A stretch of DNA of 45,008 nucleotides from Chryseobacterium rhizosphaerae (GTDB taxonomy: Bacteria > Bacteroidota > Bacteroidia > Flavobacteriales > Weeksellaceae), in the NCBI RefSeq assembly GCF_003385455.1, contig NZ_QNUF01000036.1:1-45008 (forward strand), in the 5' to 3' direction. The notes below the pieces were generated by a model that was not told where the DNA came from, made no database searches, and saw only the letters and a program-made list of their open reading frames with translations. How positions within the stretch are numbered: position 1 is the stretch's first letter; the number at the start of each line of letters is the position of its first letter. A program made the position numbers and the translations under genes. Below, piece after piece: positions 6,054-14,148 of this stretch.

Positions 6054-8714
6054 TTAATCTGCTAAGTTGGGTGACAACCATTTTCTTGCTTCCTGAATGC
6101 TACAACCTCTTCTTGCAGCATAGTCTTTAAGCTGGTCTTCTGTAATTTTTCCTAAACCGAAATATTTTGCATGCGGGCTTCCGAAATAGTATCCGGAAAC
6201 AGCAGCTGTAGGAAACATGGCTAAACTTTCAGTAAGGTAAACGCCAATATTTTCTTCTACTTTTAAAAGATCCCAGATTGTTTTCTTTTCCAAATGGTCA
6301 GGGCAAGCCGGATATCCGGGTGCCGGACGAACTCCTTTGTATTTTTCGGCAATCAGATCTTCATTGCTTAAGCTTTCCTGGTTGGCATAGCCCCAGTACT
6401 CTGTTCTTACTTTTTTATGTAAAAATTCGGCATAGGCTTCTGCAAAACGGTCAGCCAATGCTTTTACCATGATGGAATTATAATCATCATTGGCTTTTTC
6501 ATATTCAGCAGACAATTCATCTGTTCCAAAGCCTGTAGTCACACAAAAGGCTCCCACATAGTCTGTCTTTCCCGAACTTTGAGGAGCAATAAAATCACTT
6601 AAAGCCAGATATTCTTTTCCTTTTGATCTTTGGGCCTGCTGTCTTAAAGTTAAAAATTTAGCCTGCTCATTATTATTCTCATCAAAGATTAAGATATCGT
6701 CGGACTCATTGGAGTTGGCTTTAAAAATTCCGAAGATCGCTTTTGCCGTTAATAGTTTTTCATCTAAAATTCTTTTTAAAATAACCTGAGCATCTTTAAA
6801 TAATTCTTTAGCCTGAACCCCTACTACCTCATCTTCTAAAATATTCGGATATTTCCCATGTAGGTCCCAGCTTCTGAAAAACGGCGACCAGTCTATAAAA
6901 GGAAGAAGCTCATTCAAATCCTGGTTTTCAAAAACTCTTATACCTAAGTTATTCGGTGTGAAAATTTCTTCATTCTCCCAATCAATGGTAAAATGACTTT
7001 GTCTTGCTTCTTCAATTGATACATAGTCTTTATCAACCTGTCTGTTCAGAAACTTTTCCCTGAAATCTGAATAATCATTCTTTAAATCTGAAACATATTC
7101 TTTATTCCGGTCACCCAACAATGAACTTACTACATTCACAGCTCTTGAGGCATCATTCACGTGAACAACTGCATTTTTATATTTTAAATCGATTTTCACG
7201 GCAGTATGTGCTTTTGATGTAGTAGCTCCCCCAATCAATAAAGGAAAATCCAAGTTTTGCCTTTCTAATTCAGAAGCGATATACACCATTTCATCCAAAC
7301 TTGGGGTGATTAACCCACTTAGTCCGATGACATCTACTTTTTCTGCAATGGCTGTCTGGATAATCTTTTCGGCAGGTACCATCACTCCAAGATCAACGAT
7401 TTCATAATTGTTACAGCCTAACACTACGCTTACAATATTTTTACCTATATCATGAACGTCTCCTTTTACTGTTGCCATTAGAATCTTTCCATTGGCTGGT
7501 CTTGAACCATCTTTTTCAGCTTCAATATAAGGTTGTAAATAAGCAACTGCTTTTTTCATTACCCTTGCTGACTTTACTACTTGCGGAAGGAACATTTTTC
7601 CACTTCCAAATAAATCTCCTACCACTCCCATTCCTGTCATCAGATTAATTTCTATGACATGAAGGGGTTTTTCAGCTGCCTGTCTTGCTTCTTCTACATC
7701 TTCTTCAATAAAACGGTCAATCCCTTTTACCAATGCATACGTAATTCTTTCCTGCAAAGGATTGTTTCTCCATTCTAAATCTTCTGTTTTTTCTTTTTTT
7801 ACCGACTTATGTTTTTCGGAATAATCAAGAAGTCTTTCTGTAGCATCTTCTCTCTTATCAAGAATAACATCTTCTACAAGCTCCAGAAGTTCTTTATTGA
7901 TTTCATCATACACTTCCAGCATTGCAGGGTTTACAATTCCAATGTTCATTCCTGCCTGGATGGCATGATAAAGAAATACTGAATGCATAGCCTCCCTTAC
8001 GGTATCATTTCCACGGAATGAGAAAGAAACATTACTCACTCCTCCACTTACAGAAGCATAAGGAAGGTTTTGTCTCACCCATCGGGTAGCTTCTATAAAG
8101 TCGATGGCATTTTTCCTGTGCTCATCCATCCCTGTAGCTACCGGGAAAATATTCAAGTCGAAAATGATATCTTCAGCAGGAAAACCAATCTGGTTCACCA
8201 AAATATCATAAGACCGTTTTGAGATTTCAATTCGTCGTTCAAGATTATCTGCCTGCCCTACCTCATCAAATGCCATTACAATTACTGCAGCACCATATCT
8301 TTTGATCGCTTTTGCATGTTTGATAAATTCTTCTTCTCCTTCTTTTAAACTAATGGAGTTTACCACACATTTTCCCTGTGCTACCTGAAGACCGGCTTCT
8401 AAGATTTCCCATTTGGAAGAATCAACCATGATGGGGATTCTTGCGATATCCGGTTCGGAGGCAATTAAGTTCAGGAACTTGATCATGGACGCTTTTCCGT
8501 CAATCAATCCATCATCAAAATTGACATCGAGAATTTGTGCTCCGCCTTCCACCTGATGGCGGGCAATATCTAATGCTTCAGAGAATTTCTCCTCTTTAAT
8601 TAGTCTTAAAAATTTTTTGGAGCCGGCAACATTTGTCCTTTCACCAACATTGATGAAATTACTTTCCGGTGTTATGATAAGAGGCTCAAGGCCTGATAAT
8701 CTTAAATACTTCAT
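6054..8714 (-). CDS. metH: Methionine synthase, folate/B12/SAM-activation half (MetH C-terminal)
   Basis: It supplies the methyl-THF-binding, cobalamin-binding and reactivation modules of B12-dependent methionine synthase. In its 886 residues, FINVGERTN and MVDSSKWEI (about residues 20-110) mark the pterin-binding barrel. The helical cap follows. Then comes the B12 Rossmann domain with GDVHDIGKN, whose H421 is the expected lower axial cobalt ligand (E. coli His759). GLSGLITPS and LIGGATTS follow. The C-terminus (about 560-886) is the SAM-binding reactivation domain with RPAPGYPACPDH and SGYYFGSPHAKYF. The homocysteine domain is absent and is encoded separately at 9896-10924, with a desaturase gene between them. 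It starts 6 bases after that desaturase. Both halves together match full-length MetH (342 plus 886, about 1,227 residues). Confidence 0.96.
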   Translation of the reverse strand: MKYLRLSGLEPLIITPESNFINVGERTNVAGSKKFLRLIKEEKFSEALDIARHQVEGGAQILDVNFDDGLIDGKASMIKFLNLIASEPDIARIPIMVDSSKWEILEAGLQVAQGKCVVNSISLKEGEEEFIKHAKAIKRYGAAVIVMAFDEVGQADNLERRIEISKRSYDILVNQIGFPAEDIIFDLNIFPVATGMDEHRKNAIDFIEATRWVRQNLPYASVSGGVSNVSFSFRGNDTVREAMHSVFLYHAIQAGMNIGIVNPAMLEVYDEINKELLELVEDVILDKREDATERLLDYSEKHKSVKKEKTEDLEWRNNPLQERITYALVKGIDRFIEEDVEEARQAAEKPLHVIEINLMTGMGVVGDLFGSGKMFLPQVVKSARVMKKAVAYLQPYIEAEKDGSRPANGKILMATVKGDVHDIGKNIVSVVLGCNNYEIVDLGVMVPAEKIIQTAIAEKVDVIGLSGLITPSLDEMVYIASELERQNLDFPLLIGGATTSKAHTAVKIDLKYKNAVVHVNDASRAVNVVSSLLGDRNKEYVSDLKNDYSDFREKFLNRQVDKDYVSIEEARQSHFTIDWENEEIFTPNNLGIRVFENQDLNELLPFIDWSPFFRSWDLHGKYPNILEDEVVGVQAKELFKDAQVILKRILDEKLLTAKAIFGIFKANSNESDDILIFDENNNEQAKFLTLRQQAQRSKGKEYLALSDFIAPQSSGKTDYVGAFCVTTGFGTDELSAEYEKANDDYNSIMVKALADRFAEAYAEFLHKKVRTEYWGYANQESLSNEDLIAEKYKGVRPAPGYPACPDHLEKKTIWDLLKVEENIGVYLTESLAMFPTAAVSGYYFGSPHAKYFGLGKITEDQLKDYAARRGCSIQEARKWLSPNLAD

Positions 8715-8720
8715 CTAATT

Positions 8721-9812
8721 TTATTCTTCTAAAATATAATAGGCATTATTTGCATTCTGCCTTAATAAATCTCTATGCTTAGCTAAAGCAGTGATCAGTG
8801 GAAATCTCTTGTATGCTAAACCATGCTCTTTAGCAAATTTTTCTATCTCCTCTGTGATTTCGTTATAATACATATAGCTGTAGTTTGGAAATAAGTGATG
8901 GGCAACATGGAAATTAAAATTCCCCAACACATTTCTCACCAGCCAATTATTTTCTTTTAAATCATTCGTCACTTCAAACTGGTGACGAAGCCAGCTAAAT
9001 GGAAGCCCATTGTTCCTGTCCAATCTTGGAAAAGCATTATCGGGCAGCGGATGTAAAGGCAATAAAACAAACAAAGCAAAAATGCTTGCTGAAATCACCT
9101 GTAAAAACCATGCTCCCAACGCTAATCCTACTGATACTTTAAAGAACACCACCGGAACTACAATCTGATAAAAAAAGTAGAACAGTTTATACCCTATCAT
9201 TTTCACTTTCTCTATTACGGGTATTCTTCCCTGGGTTTTTAATATCACTCTTTCCTTATCAAAGAAATCTCTAAAATCTCTTATAAACATCCAGTTGAAT
9301 AAATACAACGGATATACTAAAAAGAAAAACTTATCCTGGTATTTCTGTACCCCTTTTGCTTTGATCCAGGGAACGATTAGCAGCAAACCACTCTGCTCAA
9401 TATCCGTATCCCAGCCATCCACATTAGGATAGGCATGATGACTCGCTATATGTCTTTTTTTCCAGATGTAGGAATTAGCTCCCACAAAATCAAAAATGTG
9501 TAACACCAGAAAGTTTAGTCTTTTACTTTTATAAATGTTGTTATGAGCTGCTTCATGGATAAGATTTAAATAAATCAAGACCAGAAAAACTCCCATGACA
9601 ACAAAACTTAGTACATACAACCAGGGGACCTCTGCATTGAGAACAGCAACAAAGTATAAACTTATATAGATCAACGGCAGAATAACCGCCTTCACCTGGA
9701 TATAAATATCTCTGTTCCCGGGAATTTCTTCTACCCGTTGGTTCACTTTCTTCCTTAGTTCATTAAACAGTTTCGCATCGTCAGAATCTTTGAAATAACT
9801 CGGCTTTTCCAT
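8721..9812 (-). CDS. Membrane fatty acid / acyl-lipid desaturase
   Basis: An inner-membrane di-iron enzyme that introduces a double bond into acyl chains, of the linoleoyl-CoA desaturase-like group. The 363 residues carry all three histidine boxes: HEAAH (86-90), HIASHH (121-126) and HVAHH (302-306). Hydrophobic segments lie around 41-60, 65-85 and 210-250. The exact substrate and regiochemistry cannot be read. It lies between the two halves of MetH, 83 bases after the first and 6 bases before the second, so it should share their transcript. Nothing visible links it to methionine metabolism. The tight spacing to the second half suggests translational coupling. Confidence 0.88.
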   Translation of the reverse strand: MEKPSYFKDSDDAKLFNELRKKVNQRVEEIPGNRDIYIQVKAVILPLIYISLYFVAVLNAEVPWLYVLSFVVMGVFLVLIYLNLIHEAAHNNIYKSKRLNFLVLHIFDFVGANSYIWKKRHIASHHAYPNVDGWDTDIEQSGLLLIVPWIKAKGVQKYQDKFFFLVYPLYLFNWMFIRDFRDFFDKERVILKTQGRIPVIEKVKMIGYKLFYFFYQIVVPVVFFKVSVGLALGAWFLQVISASIFALFVLLPLHPLPDNAFPRLDRNNGLPFSWLRHQFEVTNDLKENNWLVRNVLGNFNFHVAHHLFPNYSYMYYNEITEEIEKFAKEHGLAYKRFPLITALAKHRDLLRQNANNAYYILEE

Positions 9813-9895
9813 TATATTAAACTTTATGGTTTATTTAAAGTTAATATTTATAATCCAGCCTACATTATTGATTTTAATTAAAAAAATCTATCAAA

Positions 9896-10924
9896 TCATA
9901 CAAATTCTTTCAATTTTCTTGGCGGATATTTTTCTACAAGATCAGCAATCGCTTTGATATGTTCCGGAGTAGTACCGCAGCATCCTCCGATAATATTGAT
10001 CAATCCTTTTTCTACATATTCCTTGATTTGTCTGGCCATATCTTCCGGTGTCTCATCATATTTTCCAAAGGCATTCGGTAAACCTGCGTTCGGATAGGCT
10101 GAAACATAGAATTCTGAATTATGGGCCAACGTCTCCAGGTAAGGCGTCAGCTGATCCGCTCCTAAAGCACAGTTGAATCCAACACTTAACAGGTTCAAAT
10201 GAGAAACTGAAATCAGAAAAGCTTCTGCTGTCTGCCCGCTCAATGTTCTTCCTGAAGCATCTGTAATGGTTCCTGAAACCATGATTGGAATTTTAATTCC
10301 TCTTTCATCCTGCAGCTCATCGATAGCAAACAAAGCTGCTTTGGCATTCAACGTATCAAAGATGGTTTCTACCAATAGAATATCTGATCCTCCGTCTAAT
10401 AATGCTTCACACTGCTGTCTGTAAGCTACTCTCAATTCTTCGAAAGTAATTGCTCTGTATCCAGGATCGTTAACATCAGGGCTTAAACTTGCCGTTCTGT
10501 TTGTAGGACCTATAGATCCCGCCACAAATCTCGGTTTATCAGGATTTTTTGCGGTGTATTCATCACAGGCTTTTCTGGCAATTCTTGCAGACTCATAGTT
10601 CAGCTCATACACCAGTTCTTCCATATGATAATCTGCCATAGCGATGGTAGTTCCTGAAAATGTATTCGTTTCAATAATATCAGCCCCTGCTTCCAGGTAT
10701 TTTTTGTGAACTTCTTCAATAGCATGGGGCTGAGTCAAAGAAAGCAAATCATTGTTTCCCTTAACCGGATGTTCCCAGTCTTTGAAGCGTTCTCCACGAT
10801 AATCTTCTTCTTCAAACTTATAACGCTGAAGCATGGTTCCCATAGCTCCGTCAAGGATGAGGATGCGCTTTTGGAGTTGAGAGTTGAGAGCTGAGAGTTG
10901 AAAGTCTTGTATGCTATTTTTCAT
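9896..10924 (-). CDS. metH: Methionine synthase, homocysteine-binding half (MetH N-terminal)
   Basis: This is the zinc-dependent homocysteine S-methyltransferase barrel that activates homocysteine for methylation on cobalamin. Of its 342 residues, C252 (GFNCALGA) and C315/C316 (GGCCGTTPEH) match the zinc ligands Cys247, Cys310 and Cys311 of E. coli MetH. RILILDGAMGTMLQ is the typical barrel start. Residues of about 6-19 are encoded by a CAACTCTCAGCTCTCAACTC-type low-complexity stretch (10871-10906) of the kind otherwise seen in spacers here. The ATG overlaps the end of the four-helix-bundle gene by 11 bases, which suggests coupled translation. The partner half lies downstream at 6054-8714. 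Confidence 0.95.
   Translation of the reverse strand: MKNSIQDFQLSALNSQLQKRILILDGAMGTMLQRYKFEEEDYRGERFKDWEHPVKGNNDLLSLTQPHAIEEVHKKYLEAGADIIETNTFSGTTIAMADYHMEELVYELNYESARIARKACDEYTAKNPDKPRFVAGSIGPTNRTASLSPDVNDPGYRAITFEELRVAYRQQCEALLDGGSDILLVETIFDTLNAKAALFAIDELQDERGIKIPIMVSGTITDASGRTLSGQTAEAFLISVSHLNLLSVGFNCALGADQLTPYLETLAHNSEFYVSAYPNAGLPNAFGKYDETPEDMARQIKEYVEKGLINIIGGCCGTTPEHIKAIADLVEKYPPRKLKEFV
10871..10906. repeat. Spacer-type low-complexity repeat read as coding sequence
   Basis: TTGGAGTTGAGAGTTGAGAG followed by CTGAGAGTTGAAAGTC repeats GAGAGTTGA-type units. The same words fill non-coding spacers at 768-858 and 5981-6050. Here they lie in frame at the start of the MetH N-terminal gene and encode a Gln/Leu/Ser/Asn-rich leader. 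Confidence 0.7.
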
Positions 10925-11285
10925 TTTCTATTTTTTTGTAATAATTTATAAATCCGCTGATAAGCTTTTTACATAAAAGGATTTTTCTATTTACAATTTC
11001 AAAATCATCTTTAGAAATATATACTTGGTCTAAAGCCAGATAAAATTGGGTTTCCAGTTCGTAAAGAGATCCTCTGGCAATATGCAAAAAGTGTAATGTA
11101 TCTTTAGATATTCTTCTTCCACATCCTTCTGCTATATTTGATCGGACTGAAATAGCGGCTCTTCTTATTTGACTGGTTAAAGCAGATACTTCTTCTTTAG
11201 GAAAATTTGTGGTCAAAATATAAGTTAGGTTAACCAATTTTCGTCCTTCAATCCAAACCTCTAATTCTGTATAATCTTTACTCAT
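10914..11285 (-). CDS. Four-helix-bundle protein (23S rRNA intervening-sequence family)
   Basis: A 123-residue protein of the family named after proteins encoded in intervening sequences of 23S rRNA genes. The fold is a four-helix bundle that forms oligomers, and the biochemical role is not known. Typical signs are YTELEVWIEGRKL at the start, RRAAISVRSNIAEG in the middle and the YELETQ segment. Free-standing copies are common in Bacteroidota. It sits inside the methionine operon between metZ and the first MetH half. It is separated from metZ by 35 bases of repeat-type spacer and overlaps the MetH start by 11 bases. It looks like a later arrival in the operon (inference). Confidence 0.85.
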   Translation of the reverse strand: MSKDYTELEVWIEGRKLVNLTYILTTNFPKEEVSALTSQIRRAAISVRSNIAEGCGRRISKDTLHFLHIARGSLYELETQFYLALDQVYISKDDFEIVNRKILLCKKLISGFINYYKKIENEK

Positions 11286-11290
11286 TTTTT

Positions 11291-11323
11291 ATCTATAAAC
11301 TGTCAACCCTAAACCCTCAACTA
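11291..11323. repeat. CTATAAACTGTCAACCCTAAACCCTCAAC spacer
   Basis: It is made of AAACTGTCAACC and CTAAACCCTCAAC words and fills the gap between metZ and the four-helix-bundle gene. TCTAAACCCTCAA also opens the window at base 1. It belongs to the same low-complexity spacer family as 768-858. Confidence 0.55.
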
Positions 11324-12481
11324 ATCTAAAGCTTGTTTTAAATCTGCAATGATATCTTCTACATTTTCCAAGCCTACAGAACAACGTACCAGACCTGCTG
11401 TAATTCCTACTTCATTTCTTTCTTCGTCAGACAGTTTGGAATGAGTTGTAGAAGCCGGGTGAGTAACGATCGTTCTTGTATCACCTAAGTTGGCAGAAAG
11501 TGAACACATTTGTATCTTATCTAAGAAATTTCTTCCACCCTCTATTCCTCCTTTTATTTCAAAAGCAACGATATTTCCTCCCAGTTTCATTTGTTTTTTG
11601 GCAACTTCATAGCTCGGATGGGATTTCAGGAATGGATATTTAGCCAATTCCACATTAGGATGGCTTTCTAAAAACTCGGCTACTTTCAATGCATTTTCAC
11701 AATGTTTTTCAACACGGATTGCCAATGTCTCCAGACTTTTTGATAATACCCATGCATTAAAAGGAGATAATGCAGGACCTGTATTTCTTGCGAAAAGATA
11801 AATTTCTCTGATCAGGTCTTCTTTTCCTACTGCAATTCCTCCTAAGACTCTTCCCTGTCCGTCAATCAATTTCGTGGCTGAATGTACAACAACATCTGCA
11901 CCATATTTAATTGGCTGCTGAAGATAAGGTGTTGCAAAACAATTATCTACAATAAAAATCAGATTGTGTTTTTTTGCAATTTTTCCAAAAAACTCCAGAT
12001 CCAGAATTTCAATAGCAGGATTAGTAGGAGTTTCCAGGTACAGAATCTTTGTATTCGGTTGAATATATTTTTCAACATTTTCAGCATCACCGGCCTTGAA
12101 ATAAGTAGTTTCAATATTCCATTTCGGGAAATATTTGGTGAACAAGGTATGGGTAGATCCAAAAACCGACTGGCAGCTTACAATATGATCTCCGGCATTC
12201 AATAGTGCCGCAAATGTGGAATAAATTGCAGCCATTCCTGTAGCAAATGCATATCCTGCTTCTGCACCTTCCATTTTTGCAATTTTATCTGTGAATTCCG
12301 TTACATTCGGATTAGAGAAACGGCTGTATAGATTTTTAGGCTTTTCTTCGGCAAAACTCGCCCTCATATCTTCGGCATCCTGAAAAATAAAGCTGGATGT
12401 AAGGTATAATGGTGTGGAATGCTCGTCAAACTGAGTTCTTTCAGTTTGGGTTCTTATTGCTGATGTTTCAAAATTCTCCAT
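11321..12481 (-). CDS. metZ: O-acetyl/succinylhomoserine sulfhydrylase (trans-sulfuration family)
   Basis: A PLP enzyme of the Cys/Met metabolism family that most likely makes homocysteine directly from sulfide and O-acylhomoserine supplied by metX. In 386 residues the cofactor lysine is K204 in HSATKLIDG. Other family marks are FATGMAAIYST, LETPTNPAIEI, VDNCFATPYLQ, and the C-terminal SANLGDTRTIVTHPASTTH and VRCSVGLEN segments. Sequence alone does not separate sulfhydrylase from cystathionine gamma-synthase or lyase. The neighbouring metX, homoserine dehydrogenase and metH support direct sulfhydrylation. It is separated from the dehydrogenase gene by 124 bases containing a dispersed repeat. 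Confidence 0.88.
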   Translation of the reverse strand: MENFETSAIRTQTERTQFDEHSTPLYLTSSFIFQDAEDMRASFAEEKPKNLYSRFSNPNVTEFTDKIAKMEGAEAGYAFATGMAAIYSTFAALLNAGDHIVSCQSVFGSTHTLFTKYFPKWNIETTYFKAGDAENVEKYIQPNTKILYLETPTNPAIEILDLEFFGKIAKKHNLIFIVDNCFATPYLQQPIKYGADVVVHSATKLIDGQGRVLGGIAVGKEDLIREIYLFARNTGPALSPFNAWVLSKSLETLAIRVEKHCENALKVAEFLESHPNVELAKYPFLKSHPSYEVAKKQMKLGGNIVAFEIKGGIEGGRNFLDKIQMCSLSANLGDTRTIVTHPASTTHSKLSDEERNEVGITAGLVRCSVGLENVEDIIADLKQALD

Positions 12482-12489
12482 ATAGTTTT

Positions 12490-12595
12490 AATTAATTTAC
12501 CAATATAGCAGTCTAACAATTTAATAATGAGATTCTTCGCAATGCTCAGAATGGTAATTTACAAGTATTGGTAAACTGTTAAATTGTCAGATTGT
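12490..12595. repeat. Composite dispersed repeat in the metZ upstream spacer
   Basis: The core 12526-12553 reads, on the minus strand, as the CATTCTGAGC...GAAGAATCTCATT word that I recall as a common repeat in Bacteroidota genomes. It is flanked by two inverted pairs: TTACCAATA (12497-12505) with TATTGGTAA (12566-12574), and TCTAACAATTTA (12512-12523) with TAAATTGTCAGA (12580-12591, one mismatch). No gene or terminator is evident. Confidence 0.6.
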
Positions 12596-12605
12596 TACAT
12601 TAATT

Positions 12606-14144
12606 TTATTTTATTTCACTTACTCTTAAAATATCTCCGAAAACACCTCTGGCAGTAACCTGCGCTCCGGCTCCGGCTCCCATAATAACAATTGGATTTT
12701 CACCGTAGCTTTCTGTATAAATCTCAAAGATTGAATCAGAACCTTTTAACTGTCCTAATGCTGAACTTCCCGGTACGGACACCAATTTCACATCAAGCTG
12801 TCCTTTTTCTTCCTGAAGATTCCCATGCAGATCTCCTACGTAACGCAATACATGACCGGGCTCTTGGTTTTCTTTGATCTTCTGATATTCTTCATCCAGT
12901 TCTTCCAGTCTTGAGATAAATTCATTTTTTTCTACGGAAAGAAGATTTTCAGGAATTAGATTTTGAATATTAATATCCTGGAATTCGTTGATCAGATCCA
13001 GCTCTCTTGCCAAAATCAGTAATTTTCTTGCTACATCATTTCCTGAAAGGTCTTCACGCGGATCCGGTTCTGTGTATCCTTTTTCCATTGCCTCTCCTAT
13101 AATTGTAGAAAACTTATCATTTCTTACAGAGAAGTTATTGAAGATATAGCTCAGCGAACCTGAGAATACACCTTTGATTCTGGTGATATTTTCTCCTGAA
13201 AGGTGTAGTAATTTGATGGTATCAATTAACGGAAGACCCGCTCCTACATTTGTTTCATACAAATATCGTCTGTTGTTTTTACTCAACGTATATCTTAGTT
13301 TACGATATTCTTCAATAGGAAGTGTGTTGAAGATCTTATTGGAAGAAACCAGGTCAAATCCGTTTTCTGCCAGGGCATGGTAGTTTTTCACAAAATCTTT
13401 ACTTGCCGTATTATCCACAACAATCAGATTTTCCAATTGATTTTCGTTAGAGAATCTGATGAGTTCCTGTACATTTGAGGAGTGCTCTGCAGTCAAAACC
13501 TCATCATTCCAATTCGCATCAAAACCTTTTTTATTGAATGCAATCTTCTTTGAATTGGCTACTGCAACTACTTTAAGATCTATTTTCTTACGTCTTTTAA
13601 TTTCTTCTGAAGATTGAAGAACCTGCTCAATGAGTGTTTTCCCCACATTTCCGTGACCGATAATAGCCAGATGAACAGTCTTTGGTTTTTTGAATATTTC
13701 AGATTCTAAAATATTTCTGGTTTTTTCGTCCTGTGAAGAGGTTACAACGATGTTTACCCTGTTTTCTCCTGATACCTGGTTTAAAAGCAATGGGAAGACA
13801 TTATTTCTGGCCAGCTCAGCAAGAACTTTATTGAAATCTTCTGCTACAAATCCAAGTACAGAAACATTATTGATACTGTAGATTTGGGAAACTTTCCCTG
13901 ATTTTCTTTCTGCTTCAAATTCATCGATAAGGCAAGCTACTGCTTTTTCTGCATCATTTTCCTGAACCAAAATAGAGATTCCGTTTTCTATAGCTTGTTG
14001 GGAAATCACTCCCACACTGATACGCGCTAAAGTAAGCGCTTTAAAAATTCGTCCGTCAATTCCGATTTCTCCAAGGAAATCTTCTCCTTCAAATTTAATG
14101 ATTGATCTGTTCTTCAAAAATTTTATTTCGTTAGCATTTTTCAT
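12606..14144 (-). CDS. Homoserine dehydrogenase with N-terminal ACT domains
   Basis: It reduces aspartate semialdehyde to homoserine with NAD(P)H, at the branch to methionine and threonine. Residues 1-150 resemble the paired ACT regulatory domains between kinase and dehydrogenase in ThrA/MetL (SVGVISQQAIENGISILVQE, NNVSVLGFVAED), but no aspartokinase catalytic domain precedes them. The nucleotide-binding motif IIGHGNVGKT follows near residue 160. The catalytic region shows GVFSGSLSYIFNNF and EPDPREDLSGND. At 512 residues it equals the C-terminal two thirds of a bifunctional ThrA. It starts 4 bases after metX, so they form a coupled pair under the SAM riboswitch. The ACT domains suggest allosteric control by an amino acid end product (inference). 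Confidence 0.92.
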   Translation of the reverse strand: MKNANEIKFLKNRSIIKFEGEDFLGEIGIDGRIFKALTLARISVGVISQQAIENGISILVQENDAEKAVACLIDEFEAERKSGKVSQIYSINNVSVLGFVAEDFNKVLAELARNNVFPLLLNQVSGENRVNIVVTSSQDEKTRNILESEIFKKPKTVHLAIIGHGNVGKTLIEQVLQSSEEIKRRKKIDLKVVAVANSKKIAFNKKGFDANWNDEVLTAEHSSNVQELIRFSNENQLENLIVVDNTASKDFVKNYHALAENGFDLVSSNKIFNTLPIEEYRKLRYTLSKNNRRYLYETNVGAGLPLIDTIKLLHLSGENITRIKGVFSGSLSYIFNNFSVRNDKFSTIIGEAMEKGYTEPDPREDLSGNDVARKLLILARELDLINEFQDINIQNLIPENLLSVEKNEFISRLEELDEEYQKIKENQEPGHVLRYVGDLHGNLQEEKGQLDVKLVSVPGSSALGQLKGSDSIFEIYTESYGENPIVIMGAGAGAQVTARGVFGDILRVSEIK

Positions 14145-14148
14145 GAGT

